NCBI GenBank assembly: GCA_009829735.1
Contig: CM020620.1
Location: 17,380,354-17,444,353 of the forward strand
Origin: Pyropia yezoensis
Lineage: Eukaryota; Rhodophyta; Bangiophyceae; Bangiales; Bangiaceae
Direction of reading: 5' to 3'
Length of the DNA stretch: 64,000 bases
The notes under the pieces were generated by a model that saw nothing but the letters and a program-made list of their open reading frames with translations, was not told the origin of the DNA and searched no databases. Positions 32,689-41,400 of this stretch are shown here, piece by piece. Position 1 is the first letter of the stretch, and each line of letters begins with the position of its first letter. The position numbers and the translations under genes are program-made.

Positions 32689-32752
32689 GGCCTTCAATTT
32701 GGTCGAGGTGAGCTTCTGGGGCGCTCTCTCGAGTGACCCCAGGCCGGGATCA
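32689..32752 (+). other. Putative anticodon-loop intron (position 37/38) of tRNA-Arg
   Basis: About 64 nt between loop base 37 (A 32688) and base 38 (A 32753), the standard eukaryotic tRNA intron position. Internal GGGGCGC/CCC-rich segments can pair. Human tRNA-Arg-UCU genes also carry introns here. Confidence 0.65.
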
Positions 32753-32811
32753 ATGCATAGATCGTGGGTTCGAGTCCCACCGGAGATGCGAAGAAGTCAC
32801 GACTCTGTTCA

Positions 32812-32826
32812 TTTTTCCATTTTTTA
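32812..32826 (+). terminator. RNA polymerase III terminator T-runs
   Basis: Two runs of five and six T separated by CCA, about 24 bp after the tRNA 3' end, on the coding strand. This is a typical Pol III stop. Confidence 0.65.
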
Positions 32827-33773
32827 AATCTTCTTGCGCGGAGTGGGCTGTGCGCATGTGCATGCGCACGAACGGAGAACGCCTTGCACGATGAGGACTG
32901 TTAGGTTGGTCTGAAGGAGACCACATGTGAAATGTTTTTCTCCCGTGGGATAAAGCTGTGGAGAGAAGCACCAACCTGTTGTCGAACGACGCTCTCACAC
33001 CCTGTTGTCCACCACTTCCAGTGCAACCGTCATGGTCGCTGAAAGCCCCACCTGAGCAATACGAAGCCCTAGGGGTTATCCTGATGGGTCAATACGTTTG
33101 TTCACCAGCGTCGCCATCGCCACGGCATTCAGTGTGTTACTACTGGCTAGCGAGGTGGATAAGGGAGCCGACGATGCCTTTACCATAGGTGTGGGCGCTT
33201 CTGACGCTGCCTGCGATGGAGACCCTGGATATTCAGCGACGGTGGCGGCAGTAGCGGACCAGCGGTGGCGATGGCGGTGGCGGTGGCGGTGGCGGTGGCG
33301 GTGGCTGTGGCGGTGGCGATGGCGGTGGCAGTGAGGGGAGGCGTCAGAGGGGTGACCGCAGGTGAAGCTGCTTCTTTTCTTTTGGTTCCCCGATCGGCTC
33401 TCGATTTGCAACCTGTCAATTGAAGTAGCTTCTTCGGGAAGGCTATTTGTGCGAGTTGCTAAATATCTGCCAACGGCAAGTATCCAACCGGGTCGCCATT
33501 ATGGCGCTGGCCGCACGTGGTCGCTCTTTGTGGCCGACGCGCAGCGGGCGAGGGACTGCTCTCCATTCTCGTTGGCGCACACGACATGCCTCATCGTCCG
33601 AGGACGCTCCAACCGTGGCAGCGTGCGTCGGCTTTTTCGGCTGCGGCCGACGCATCGCTGCAGCGGGTGTGTCTATATGTATACGCAGTACAGACCTGTA
33701 CATACTACCCCTCCGTACCCTGTCCACCTTGACGACTAGGAGAGGCCAGCCCGCGCCGGGGTTACTCCGTGCC
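32827..33773. other. Intergenic with GGTGGC microsatellite
   Basis: No gene is recognised before the ATG at 33774. The frame of the next gene stays open back to 33447, but that part has ordinary base composition and no motif, so it is treated as leader or promoter. TATATGTATA at 33675-33684, about 95 bp upstream of the ATG, is a possible core promoter. Confidence 0.4.
33262..33333 (+). repeat. (GGTGGC)n hexanucleotide repeat
   Basis: Tandem TGGCGG/GGTGGC hexamers with two GATGGC and one TGTGGC variant units, 480 bp downstream of the tRNA. Confidence 0.8.
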
Positions 33774-34811
33774 ATGACCACAACGTTCGTTGCTCCCGCG
33801 GGCCTCCCCCTCGACCCACGGTGGCGGCGGCCACTTGGGTTGTCGTTGCCACGGCGGGCGGCGGGCGCCACCCCCCGGATGTCATCATCCCCACCGCGGC
33901 TTTTTGTGAGTGCCGTCGCCCCCTCGGCGGATGTAGCTGGCGCCCCACCCCGCCGTCGTCGCGGTTGCAGCGGCGGTAGAGGGAGCGCCTCGTCGCAGAC
34001 GGCGGCCGCCCCACGGGCTTTCCCCGCCGAGCCGGCGGCGCCGCGGCAGGTGGCACGCCGGCGACGGCGCCCGCCTGCACCACCAACAACCATCCGCCCG
34101 TCTTCGCCGGCCCTGTTGCGGTCTGCGCCGGCAGCGGTGTTTCCCATCTCGGAGGCGACCTTTCCCCCATCCATCCCTCCCGTGCTTCCATGTGGCGCGC
34201 TTCTGTCTTCCCCCCCGTGCGCGACCGGCCCGTGCCCCTACCTGCGCTACCGATGCCCCCGGGGACACATTATCACCGCGACGCCGTCTTCGCCCGCGGC
34301 GGCGGCGTGCCCCGGCTGTACATATGAAGGCCTCTGTGGGGCGCCCGCTCGGCCAAAGCACACCCCCGCCTCGCTGTCGGCGTTGGCGGCCGCCCGCGGC
34401 GGCTTTCTCCTCTCTTCAGTCTACGTGAATGCGCGGACGCCGGTGGTGTGGGCGTGTGGAGCAGGCCACGCGTGGGCCGCGACGGTGGACAATGTCAAGC
34501 GCGGCTCCTGGTGCCCCGTGTGTGCGCGGGAAGCGTCGCGCGCGGCGGGGCTGGCGGCTGCGCGTGCCGCGGCGGCGGCTCGGGGGGGGGTGTGCCTATC
34601 GGAGGAGTATGTCAACAACAAGGCGCCGCTGCAGTGGCGGTGTGCGGTCGGCCACCAATGGTCCGCGCCGGCCAACAATGTGTGCCGGGGGGCGGGAGGT
34701 GGGCGTCCACCCAGCTGGTGCCCTGTATGTGCGCGGGGGGGGGGGCTTGGGAGGGGCTCCATGGAGAGAGTGAAGGGTGGCATGAGGGGTCGGCTGGCGG
34801 AAGTCGTCTAG
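33774..34811 (+). CDS. Triple zinc-ribbon (treble-clef) protein, function unknown
   Basis: 345 aa from the ATG at 33774. An upstream in-frame ATG at 33447 is possible but adds only motif-free sequence. Residues 1-120 are rich in Arg/Ala/Pro/Ser with few acids and could act as an organelle transit peptide. Three related zinc-binding units follow the pattern C-x3-H-x(12-21)-C-x2-C: Cys161/His165/Cys179/Cys182, Cys228/His232/Cys247/Cys250, and Cys290/His294/Cys316/Cys319. Units 2 and 3 share W-x-C-x2-GH-x-W and WCPVC, and each is preceded by an Ala-rich helix plus G-x-L/C-L-S-x-x-Y-V-N. This is the architecture of the probable zinc-ribbon family found in algae, bacteria and giant viruses, where it is usually linked to nucleic acids. 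No catalytic domain is seen, so the role stays open. Confidence 0.68.
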   Translation: MTTTFVAPAGLPLDPRWRRPLGLSLPRRAAGATPRMSSSPPRLFVSAVAPSADVAGAPPRRRRGCSGGRGSASSQTAAAPRAFPAEPAAPRQVARRRRRPPAPPTTIRPSSPALLRSAPAAVFPISEATFPPSIPPVLPCGALLSSPPCATGPCPYLRYRCPRGHIITATPSSPAAAACPGCTYEGLCGAPARPKHTPASLSALAAARGGFLLSSVYVNARTPVVWACGAGHAWAATVDNVKRGSWCPVCAREASRAAGLAAARAAAAARGGVCLSEEYVNNKAPLQWRCAVGHQWSAPANNVCRGAGGGRPPSWCPVCARGGGLGRGSMERVKGGMRGRLAEVV

Positions 34812-35037
34812 TTTTTTTGGGGGGGTGCCAACATGAGGCAGGTGTCGCGTTGGCATGTACAGAAGTTATAGGATGAGCTGGCATGCTTCTCCAGCATCAC
34901 CGTTTTGAGGTTTCTTTCTTAGCCACTCATGGACGTGTGTTGTTCCCTTGCAGGGCGTGACCAACGCAGAACGATGCGTACGAGTGGGGGGTGCGGGAAG
35001 CTATGCAATTTTGGGCCTCCGTCACGGCCCACCCCCT
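34812..35037. other. Short tail-to-tail spacer
   Basis: Between the zinc-ribbon stop and the p24 stop. A T8 run at 34812-34819 precedes a G7 run. Nothing else is seen. Confidence 0.4.
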
Positions 35038-36684
35038 CTAAACCATACGCTTGTTCATCGGCTTGTTGAAGAGACGCTTGATAAACGCGACTTGCAGGCC
35101 CGACACAGCCAGCACCGCCAGGCACTCGATAAGAGACCACCACTTGACGCGCCGGTTGGTACTTGTCACAGCTGCTCGTGACGCACACGTCATACACGAT
35201 TGCGTGGATAGGTCGAGAGCGGCGAAGACAGCACATACCACAGGGCACACACAACATGGAAAGTTAGCGACACCCGCAGCGAACGGAGTGCAACGCGCGT
35301 CAGAAGGACATGGGTAGACTCACCGTGTCAAGCACCGCGGCATGCCGCTAGCGGCTGCCACACGTCGCGTCCACCAGGCTGGCCGGAGCCCCCGCTAGCA
35401 TAATGACGATTCCGCCGCCAACGCAGTCGGGCCGCCACGCCTCGGCGGCCCGGCTGCCCCCACACGCAAGTCGGCAAACCCCGCCAACGATGTGTTCAAA
35501 TCCCCTCCATCCCCCCCCCCAATAAGAACGTACTCACCAGGTGGCGGTCGTGCAGCTGCCGGTACTCTTCCTGGTGAAAGGCAATCATCCGCGCCGAGTG
35601 GGCGATCGTAATGAGCGTCTGCTCCACGCTGTCCATGTGTTCCTTCTTGGCCAGGCCGGTCAGGTCCGGCCCCTCCCCATTGTCCACCACGAGCTTAACG
35701 GTCTTGTGGGAGACCATGGACATCTTGTTGGAGAAGCAGAGCTTGTAGCTCCCATCCGCGTCGGCGGGGATGGTAAACTTGCCTTCCCCCTCACGGATGG
35801 CCTCAAACACCAGCAGTGACTTGGGGTTGTACACCCGCATGTCAATGTCCATGTGTGAGCCCTGTGTCACCGCGTAGGCACCAGTGATTTTTCGGCCTAG
35901 GGGGCGGCGGCGAGGGAACAGAGAGGTCAATGGAGGGATCAGTGGACGATGTGGGGTCAAGGACGGGCGAGAAAGGGGGGACCCATCAGCACAACGCAAA
36001 GCGCTAAGCACAGACGAGAGAGGACACAGTCGGGTCAGAAAATGAAAAACCGCAGCATCTGCAGCATGGGGCAGCCTGGCAGCGTTGCGCTGAGGGGGCG
36101 TCGCGTCCCACGGCAGCTGCTGCACAGGAGAGGCCGCAGGGGCTGGTTCGAGGGAGCATGCCGCCGTCAGCCGCACCCGCCCCACACGGGCCACGCTGCG
36201 TCCCTCCAGCACGGACTCAACTGCCCTTCGCGCAGGACCGCAGCTCTCTCACCAGACAGTCATCCAGCGGCCCCGCACCACCCCCGCAACACCCCGCCCC
36301 CGCGCCCCCCAACCACCCTGTTCCGCCGCTCCCACGCCCTTTCTTCAGCCGCTGGCCCCCCACACCCCTCGGCCACCCCTCCCGTCGCTTGACCTCCGGC
36401 ACCCCAACAACCCCCCGACCCATCGCATGTTCCCCATCGACGCGCGCCAGCCGCCCCTTCGCCCCCCCCCCCCCTCCACAGGACATACCTGCATGAACCT
36501 CCTCATAAAAACATTCCTCTTGGCCCGGCGGCAGGTCGAAGTTGATGGCCCGCCCCACCGTCGGCAGCGACGACAGCGCCACGGCCGCGGCGGCAATGGC
36601 GGCGGCGGCCGCCGCTGCCGTCGCCGCCAGCCCCACCCGTCGCCGCGGCGGCGGGCTGGCGCGGGCGCTCGAGACCCCGGCCAT
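35038..36684 (-). CDS. p24/TMED family ER-Golgi cargo receptor (three exons)
   Basis: p24 proteins cycle between ER and Golgi in COPII/COPI vesicles and help package cargo. Exon 1 (36684-36489) ends at GCAG^GTATGT. Exon 2 (35896-35534) starts after CCTAG. Exon 3 (35171-35038) follows GAGCAG. The phases agree and give 230 aa. The stronger-looking donor GTGAGT (35537) would break the frame with any visible acceptor, so GTACGT at 35533 is preferred. Residues 1-45 are a basic then Ala-rich signal peptide. The GOLD domain carries the conserved Cys58 (EECFYEE) and Cys119 (YKLCFSN). DIDMRVYNP, a helical stem (about 145-195) with TNRRV, one membrane span (198-216) and a short basic tail KRLFNKPMNKRMV follow. 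The sequence looks closest to p24-beta (TMED2). Multiple introns are unusual in this window. Confidence 0.88.
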
Positions 36685-37087
36685 GACACACTTGCGACCA
36701 CGGGAGAAACACAGCGAAAGGAAAAAAGTAGCGCACAGGGACGGTGGGCTTGACGACCCACAAAAGCGGCGGTCGCGGCCTGCTGTGGCAAAGATGGTCA
36801 GCAAGCAGCGCACTGGTGAGGACAGCAACGTGAGGGGGTTCCAGAGATACGCCCATGCTGACAGCATGAAAATGAAGCTTGAATTGTCGTTTCTTGCTCA
36901 AGGAAACGGCAGTCTGGATTTCATGTCCAGAGCGCATGACCATGCTGTCACGGGCATCTGAAGTGCAACAAAGACAAAAAAAGGAAGCGACCTATGCAGC
37001 CGACCGTAAAAAAAAACAAAACAAGCAGCGCTCTCCTTCACAGGTTCTGCTTGACCTGCCAGATAGTACTCATCCCCTGCGGCCTTT
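36685..37087. other. Intergenic between p24 (start) and hydrolase (end)
   Basis: Probably the p24 promoter and the 3' untranslated region of the hydrolase. AT-richer than the coding sequence, with A-runs at 36976-36982 and 37007-37013. No TATA box can be named with confidence. Confidence 0.4.
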
Positions 37088-39325
37088 TCACGCGGGGCAC
37101 GTTCCCACCCGGCGGAAGAGTACGTCCTCGAGGTCGCCTCGCCCGTCGGCGCCGTCTTCGAAGTTCATCCGTGCGGTGTCCTGTTGGAAGGTCGCGGTCA
37201 TCCACGAGCCCTTCCCCCCAAGAATGACCTCCGAAACGAGAGCAGGGCGCGCGCTGGCGTACGTCCCCCCCCAGGTTCCCTCAGCATCGACACAGCAGGG
37301 AATGAGGGTGGAGCCGAGGCGGCCCTCGACACCGTCTAGCTCCAGGCCAAGCCCCCCCCCCCGAGGCTTGAATGTGTAGGTGGCCCCAAGGTCGTCTGAA
37401 GTGTAGGTTCCCGCGGCCGCTTCCAACGCCGCCGTCCCCACCTGCAGGGAAGAGTAGCGGATGGCGGTGGCAGTCACGGGCCCGACAGTGCCCGTACCCG
37501 ATGGGTCTGGAAAGGTTGCCGACAGCAATGCCGTGGCGGGGACACTGCGGATGGCTGCCGGCAACACCTCTAAACTCAGTGCGTTGGGGATGCCAGCAAG
37601 GGCGCCCACGAAGCGAGAGGGTGACACGGGCACCATAAGCGAACGGCTGAACGAGCCGAGGTCAATGAACAGTTGGCACCCTGCAGCGCGCTCCCGCTTG
37701 CCATCGTCGCCATCTCTGTCATTGCCATCCTCGTTCTCCCCCTTCTTGTCTTCCTCACAGTGCACTTGGACCTCAAATGAGGCGGCAGGGCCTTCTACGC
37801 CATCCATTGTCCACACCCCGGCCGCCGCCGCTAGTGCCTTTCGCGATACATTGACAGACTCGGCCGGGGCGGGAGTGGCCACAGTCTCGTCTGAGGCGTC
37901 TGGGGTGGCTTCGACGGCCGTCGGCTCAGGCGCTTCGACGCCGCTTCCACCCTCGAATACGTCGGGGGCGGCTAGCGCCACGATACGGGCAGCCAGCTGG
38001 AAGGTGTTGATAAATGCAGAAGAGGTGGCCTGAAGGGTGACGACCAACCCCGCGTCGGGCACTCGCAGCAACATGCTGCGGTATCCACTGATGACCCCCC
38101 CGTGGTGAATAACCCTGACAATTGTGGTGTCGTTGATAGGGGCGTCGAGGATGAAGAGCCCACCCCCGTAGCCCCCACCAGACGTATAGTTGACTGGCAG
38201 GGCCGATCCGTTGGCGGCACGCAGCACGAAGGCGGTCTCCATGGCCGCCACGAGGCCCCGCCCGCCGCCGAGGGTGTTGTTGCGAAAGTTGTCCGCCCAC
38301 CGCAGCAAGTCTGCCGCGGTTGTCACGACACCAGACGTGCCAATGCCAGTGATGCGGCGGGACGCCCGCAGCCGCAATACGTCGAGCGGCCCGCCAGGTA
38401 CAGAAGCGCTGATGTTCTGGGCGTAGCTCTCCGCGAGCCCCGGGTAGACGCGCGCCGGCGAGTCGTACAAGCCGCTGTCGTCCATGCCTAGGGGATCAAA
38501 GATGACCTCCCGCAGGAGGCGAGCCAGCGGCTTACCGCTCACGCGCTCCGCCACCAGCCCTGCGAGGACGTAGTTGGTATTGCTGTACTCAAACGCGGTG
38601 CCAGGCTGGAAGCGCAGGCGGGTCTGCCGGGCGATCGTCGCGAGAAGCGCCGGTCGCGGGACGCTGTCGTCGATGCCGCCCCGCGAGAGGCCGATCGGAA
38701 TCAAGCAGTCCAAGAGGCCACTCACATGGTGCACCATATGGCGCAGCGTGACCGTGTGGTCGGGGTAGCGGGGCAGCTCAGGCACGTGCGTCCGCACGTC
38801 GTCGTCCAGGCTCAGGGCGCCACGGTGTTCCAGCCAGTAGAGGAGGAAGGCGGTGAACTGCTTCGAGACGGACGCCACGTCTGTGCGGGTGGCGGCGGTC
38901 ATGGGCACCCCCAGCTCCACGCTCGCCTGCCCGAGGGAGCCCGCTGCGAGCGTCACCCCGTTCCTGGCGACGGCGTACGAGACGCCGCCGCCAAGGAGGG
39001 CCAGCGGCACTGCCAGCACCTCCTCGACGCGAGCCCCAAGGCCGTCGCCGGCGGCGGCCGCCGACGGTCGCACAGCAGTGGCAGCCACCGTCGGCGTCGC
39101 TGCCGGAGCCTCCGCCGCCGGCAGGTGGGCAGCGGCGATGGCTTCTAGAAAGGCGCCACTGCCACCAGAGGTAGCGGACGTCGTCGCCGCCACGGACCCG
39201 TCGAGGAACAGGGAACTCTCGTAGGCGGCAGTGGCAGACGCGCCGGCGCTGGCGAAAACGGCCGCTGCCGCCAACGCCAGTTGCAGTCCCCGCGCAACTC
39301 CCACAGCGGCGCCGCCGGGCGCCAT
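37088..39325 (-). CDS. Secreted beta-lactamase-like serine hydrolase (class C/LACTB fold)
   Basis: 745 aa, uninterrupted, from the ATG at 39325. Residues 1-33 form a signal peptide (Leu/Ala-rich core, then AGASATAA). The serine beta-lactamase/DD-peptidase fold covers about 100-455. The nucleophile motif SVSK is at 152-155 (Ser152, Lys155), the Tyr motif YSN at 247-249, and HHGG at 407-410 stands where classical enzymes have KTG, the HxG variant usual in eukaryotic and esterase-type members. LRHMVHHVSGL (195-205) and EPLG-like DPLGMDD (277-283) are also family landmarks. The C-terminal 290 residues include an acidic/charged linker (about 530-555) and a beta-rich tail, like the C-terminal lobes of Pab87-type peptidases. 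The substrate is unknown; a peptidase or esterase in the secretory path or cell wall is plausible, and antibiotic resistance is not implied. Confidence 0.88.
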   Translation of the reverse strand: MAPGGAAVGVARGLQLALAAAAVFASAGASATAAYESSLFLDGSVAATTSATSGGSGAFLEAIAAAHLPAAEAPAATPTVAATAVRPSAAAAGDGLGARVEEVLAVPLALLGGGVSYAVARNGVTLAAGSLGQASVELGVPMTAATRTDVASVSKQFTAFLLYWLEHRGALSLDDDVRTHVPELPRYPDHTVTLRHMVHHVSGLLDCLIPIGLSRGGIDDSVPRPALLATIARQTRLRFQPGTAFEYSNTNYVLAGLVAERVSGKPLARLLREVIFDPLGMDDSGLYDSPARVYPGLAESYAQNISASVPGGPLDVLRLRASRRITGIGTSGVVTTAADLLRWADNFRNNTLGGGRGLVAAMETAFVLRAANGSALPVNYTSGGGYGGGLFILDAPINDTTIVRVIHHGGVISGYRSMLLRVPDAGLVVTLQATSSAFINTFQLAARIVALAAPDVFEGGSGVEAPEPTAVEATPDASDETVATPAPAESVNVSRKALAAAAGVWTMDGVEGPAASFEVQVHCEEDKKGENEDGNDRDGDDGKRERAAGCQLFIDLGSFSRSLMVPVSPSRFVGALAGIPNALSLEVLPAAIRSVPATALLSATFPDPSGTGTVGPVTATAIRYSSLQVGTAALEAAAGTYTSDDLGATYTFKPRGGGLGLELDGVEGRLGSTLIPCCVDAEGTWGGTYASARPALVSEVILGGKGSWMTATFQQDTARMNFEDGADGRGDLEDVLFRRVGTCPA

Positions 39326-39551
39326 TGTCGCAGCGCTACCCCGACCAGAGGGACAACGCTAGTGGGAGGGGGCGGAAGGGGCAGAGTGAGGGAGAAAGGA
39401 GCGACAGCACAGGACGCTGCGGCCGGACCGACCCGGTCCGACCTCTGGCAGTGTGGGTCTGGACGGGGAGGAAATGCCTTAATGTGAGGTGGGGTGAGGT
39501 GGGGTGCGCGGTGGTGGGTGGTCGATGGTGGCCCGGCCCAGGGCGTATGCT

Positions 39552-39559
39552 CTATATAC
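39552..39559 (-). promoter_or_regulatory. Possible TATA box of the hydrolase gene
   Basis: Read on the minus strand, GGTATATAGAG lies about 230 bp upstream of the ATG at 39325 in GC-rich DNA. This is position-based inference only. Confidence 0.3.
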
Positions 39560-41400
39560 CGCGCGCTCGCCTGCCCAGTCCCCCAAGCATCCCCCCTCTC
39601 TCGCATTGACAGGCTGAAAGTCCCAGCGCCCCCAGCGCCCCTCCAGACAGTCAATCCCCACACCCCCCAAGCACCCCCACGCAGCGCGGCGCACCAACCG
39701 CCGGGCGCTCCGGGTCGCGCCCACCATGTATCGGCCCCGGCGGCAGTGCGTCTCAGCCAGTGACGCTGCATAGGGGTCTGGCGGCGGACGCCGCAGGCGG
39801 TGACGGCGGCCTCATTGGGGAGGTATACAAATTTCTTGTCTACCGGTACATACCCCGCCTTCCCCCTCCCCCAGTTCTGCGTAGAGGGGCCTGTCGTCAT
39901 CGGGCGCGCCTCGCCGCCGGGGCCCGCCCGCCTGACAGTCGTGTGTACATAGAGTCGGGCGAGGCGCGGCAGGGCCCCCCCCCCATACCCCGCATGGGAA
40001 TGAGAGGCGGCGACGGCGGCCGATGGGGAGGGACAGTCACGAGGGTGCGAGATGTGTCCTCTCTTTTCCTTGGCTGTTTTTGACAGCGGGGCCAGGGCCG
40101 TCTGCGGCACGTCCACCGCACGTATACAGTGTACATATGTATGTATCGGGGGTCTCGCTCGACGGCGAGGGTTCCCCGCGTCGTATATGGCGGCTTGACG
40201 ATTGGGCGCTCGCAGTGGACGAGCCTGGGCGCCGATTCAACTCCCACGTACTGTAGTCTATGAATGCATACAGTACATTCACCATAGGCGTGTGTTTCAC
40301 GCCCCCAAACCGGGGGAGTGACGTGATTATTCCACGCAGAGTCACGACAGATTACGCCCAAAATACGCCCTTTTTTTTGGGCGCTACCCGCAAATATGTA
40401 TTGCACGTCCGCCAAAAAGTACACATGCGGAGAATGACCTGGAAAACCTCCCCCCCCAAATGCGTCGCCATCTGCAGGCCAGGCGAAACTTGGGCTTTGG
40501 TCTGCAGACTGCCTCGCAGTCTCGATGCACATGAGTGGGCCCTCCAGCCTAATTGTCGTCCTGTGCGCCCCTGTGGGGGGACCACTGTGATTAGGACCAG
40601 AGCCGAGAGAGAACTTGTCAGAAACTATTGCTCTTCGAGCATCAAGCCACCGAGGCATGTCCTAATCCGGGCCTGGACGGGGGGGGTTTCGAGTTGGGTT
40701 GGCCGGGCCCAACACCGAGACCTATTCTTTTCAGAAACTATTGCGTTTCCTGCGTTAACTTGAAGGGTGTTTCTTAGTCCGGGAAGGGCTCGGGGGCCTG
40801 CTGGCTAGCAGGTATGCTTCTGATTGGTGAGACGACAAGTGGTGGTCCTCACGGGATTATCTGCTGATGGCGTCTCTTGAAGGCACGTTACGACGGGCAG
40901 GCCCGCAGGTCCACTGGACGACCGTCAGAAGGGCATGATCCAAGCACCAACGGAGATAGCGATCAGATCCTGGCATGGTCCGCTACAGGAGCACTTGGCT
41001 CGGCCTCTCATTGGACAACGACTCGAACGCGAGGTTCAAAAAAAAGATTGGTGCGCGTCGTAGACCTGACCACGTGCATGTATACTTTTTGGCGCACGTG
41101 CCAATAACGCTCGTTTCCTATACAGTGACAAACGCATGACGTATTTATGAATGGTGCGTTGCACGCAAGAGATCATCCGAGAATCTTACGCCCAGTTCTG
41201 GTGGCTCGTATGCAGTTTTCAGCCGTTACACCGTGCCCGCGAGAGCGTTCTTTAGGTCGTGGAGAAAGATGCGCGGGCAAGCAAGAATTGTGTCGAGACA
41301 CAAGTCGCAACGCTCCTGTTGTGCACACTGGCCAGCAGTCGGGACACGACCTGACTAGATCAGCCCAGCGGAATTGCATTGGGCTGTTCAAGTGATTCAA
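39560..41400. other. Intergenic, no gene recognised
   Basis: Base composition falls from GC-rich to moderate. Only short overlapping open frames without motifs are seen. A T8 run lies at 40371-40378. Nothing supports a gene or a repeat boundary. Confidence 0.45.

Larger units (their letters stand above)
32631..32788 (+). tRNA. tRNA-Arg(UCU) with D-loop and anticodon-loop introns
   Basis: The T arm GTGGG-TTCGAGT-CCCAC is at 32764-32780. Position 8-9 TG is at 32638-32639. The D stem GCC (32640-32642) pairs with GGC (32674-32676) around TAGTGGATAA once an insert of about 21 nt (32653-32673, containing the hairpin GGCG-CTCG-CGCC) is removed. The anticodon stem ATGCA (32678-32682) pairs perfectly with TGCAT (32754-32758). 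The loop begins CTTCTA, so the anticodon is TCT (32685-32687), and an intron of about 64 nt follows position 37 (32689-32752). The loop and T arm closely resemble known tRNA-Arg-UCU. One weakness: acceptor pairs 3-7 form (one G-U) but pairs 1 and 2 do not (5' CC against AT). Upstream TATA and downstream T-runs support a real Pol III gene. Confidence 0.75.

Noticed and set aside
35496..36212. 238-codon frame beginning at 36212 as the start of the p24 gene
   Set aside because: The first 105 codons are an intron read-through; the signal peptide and first Cys lie in the upstream exon ending at 36489, and the splice phases match.
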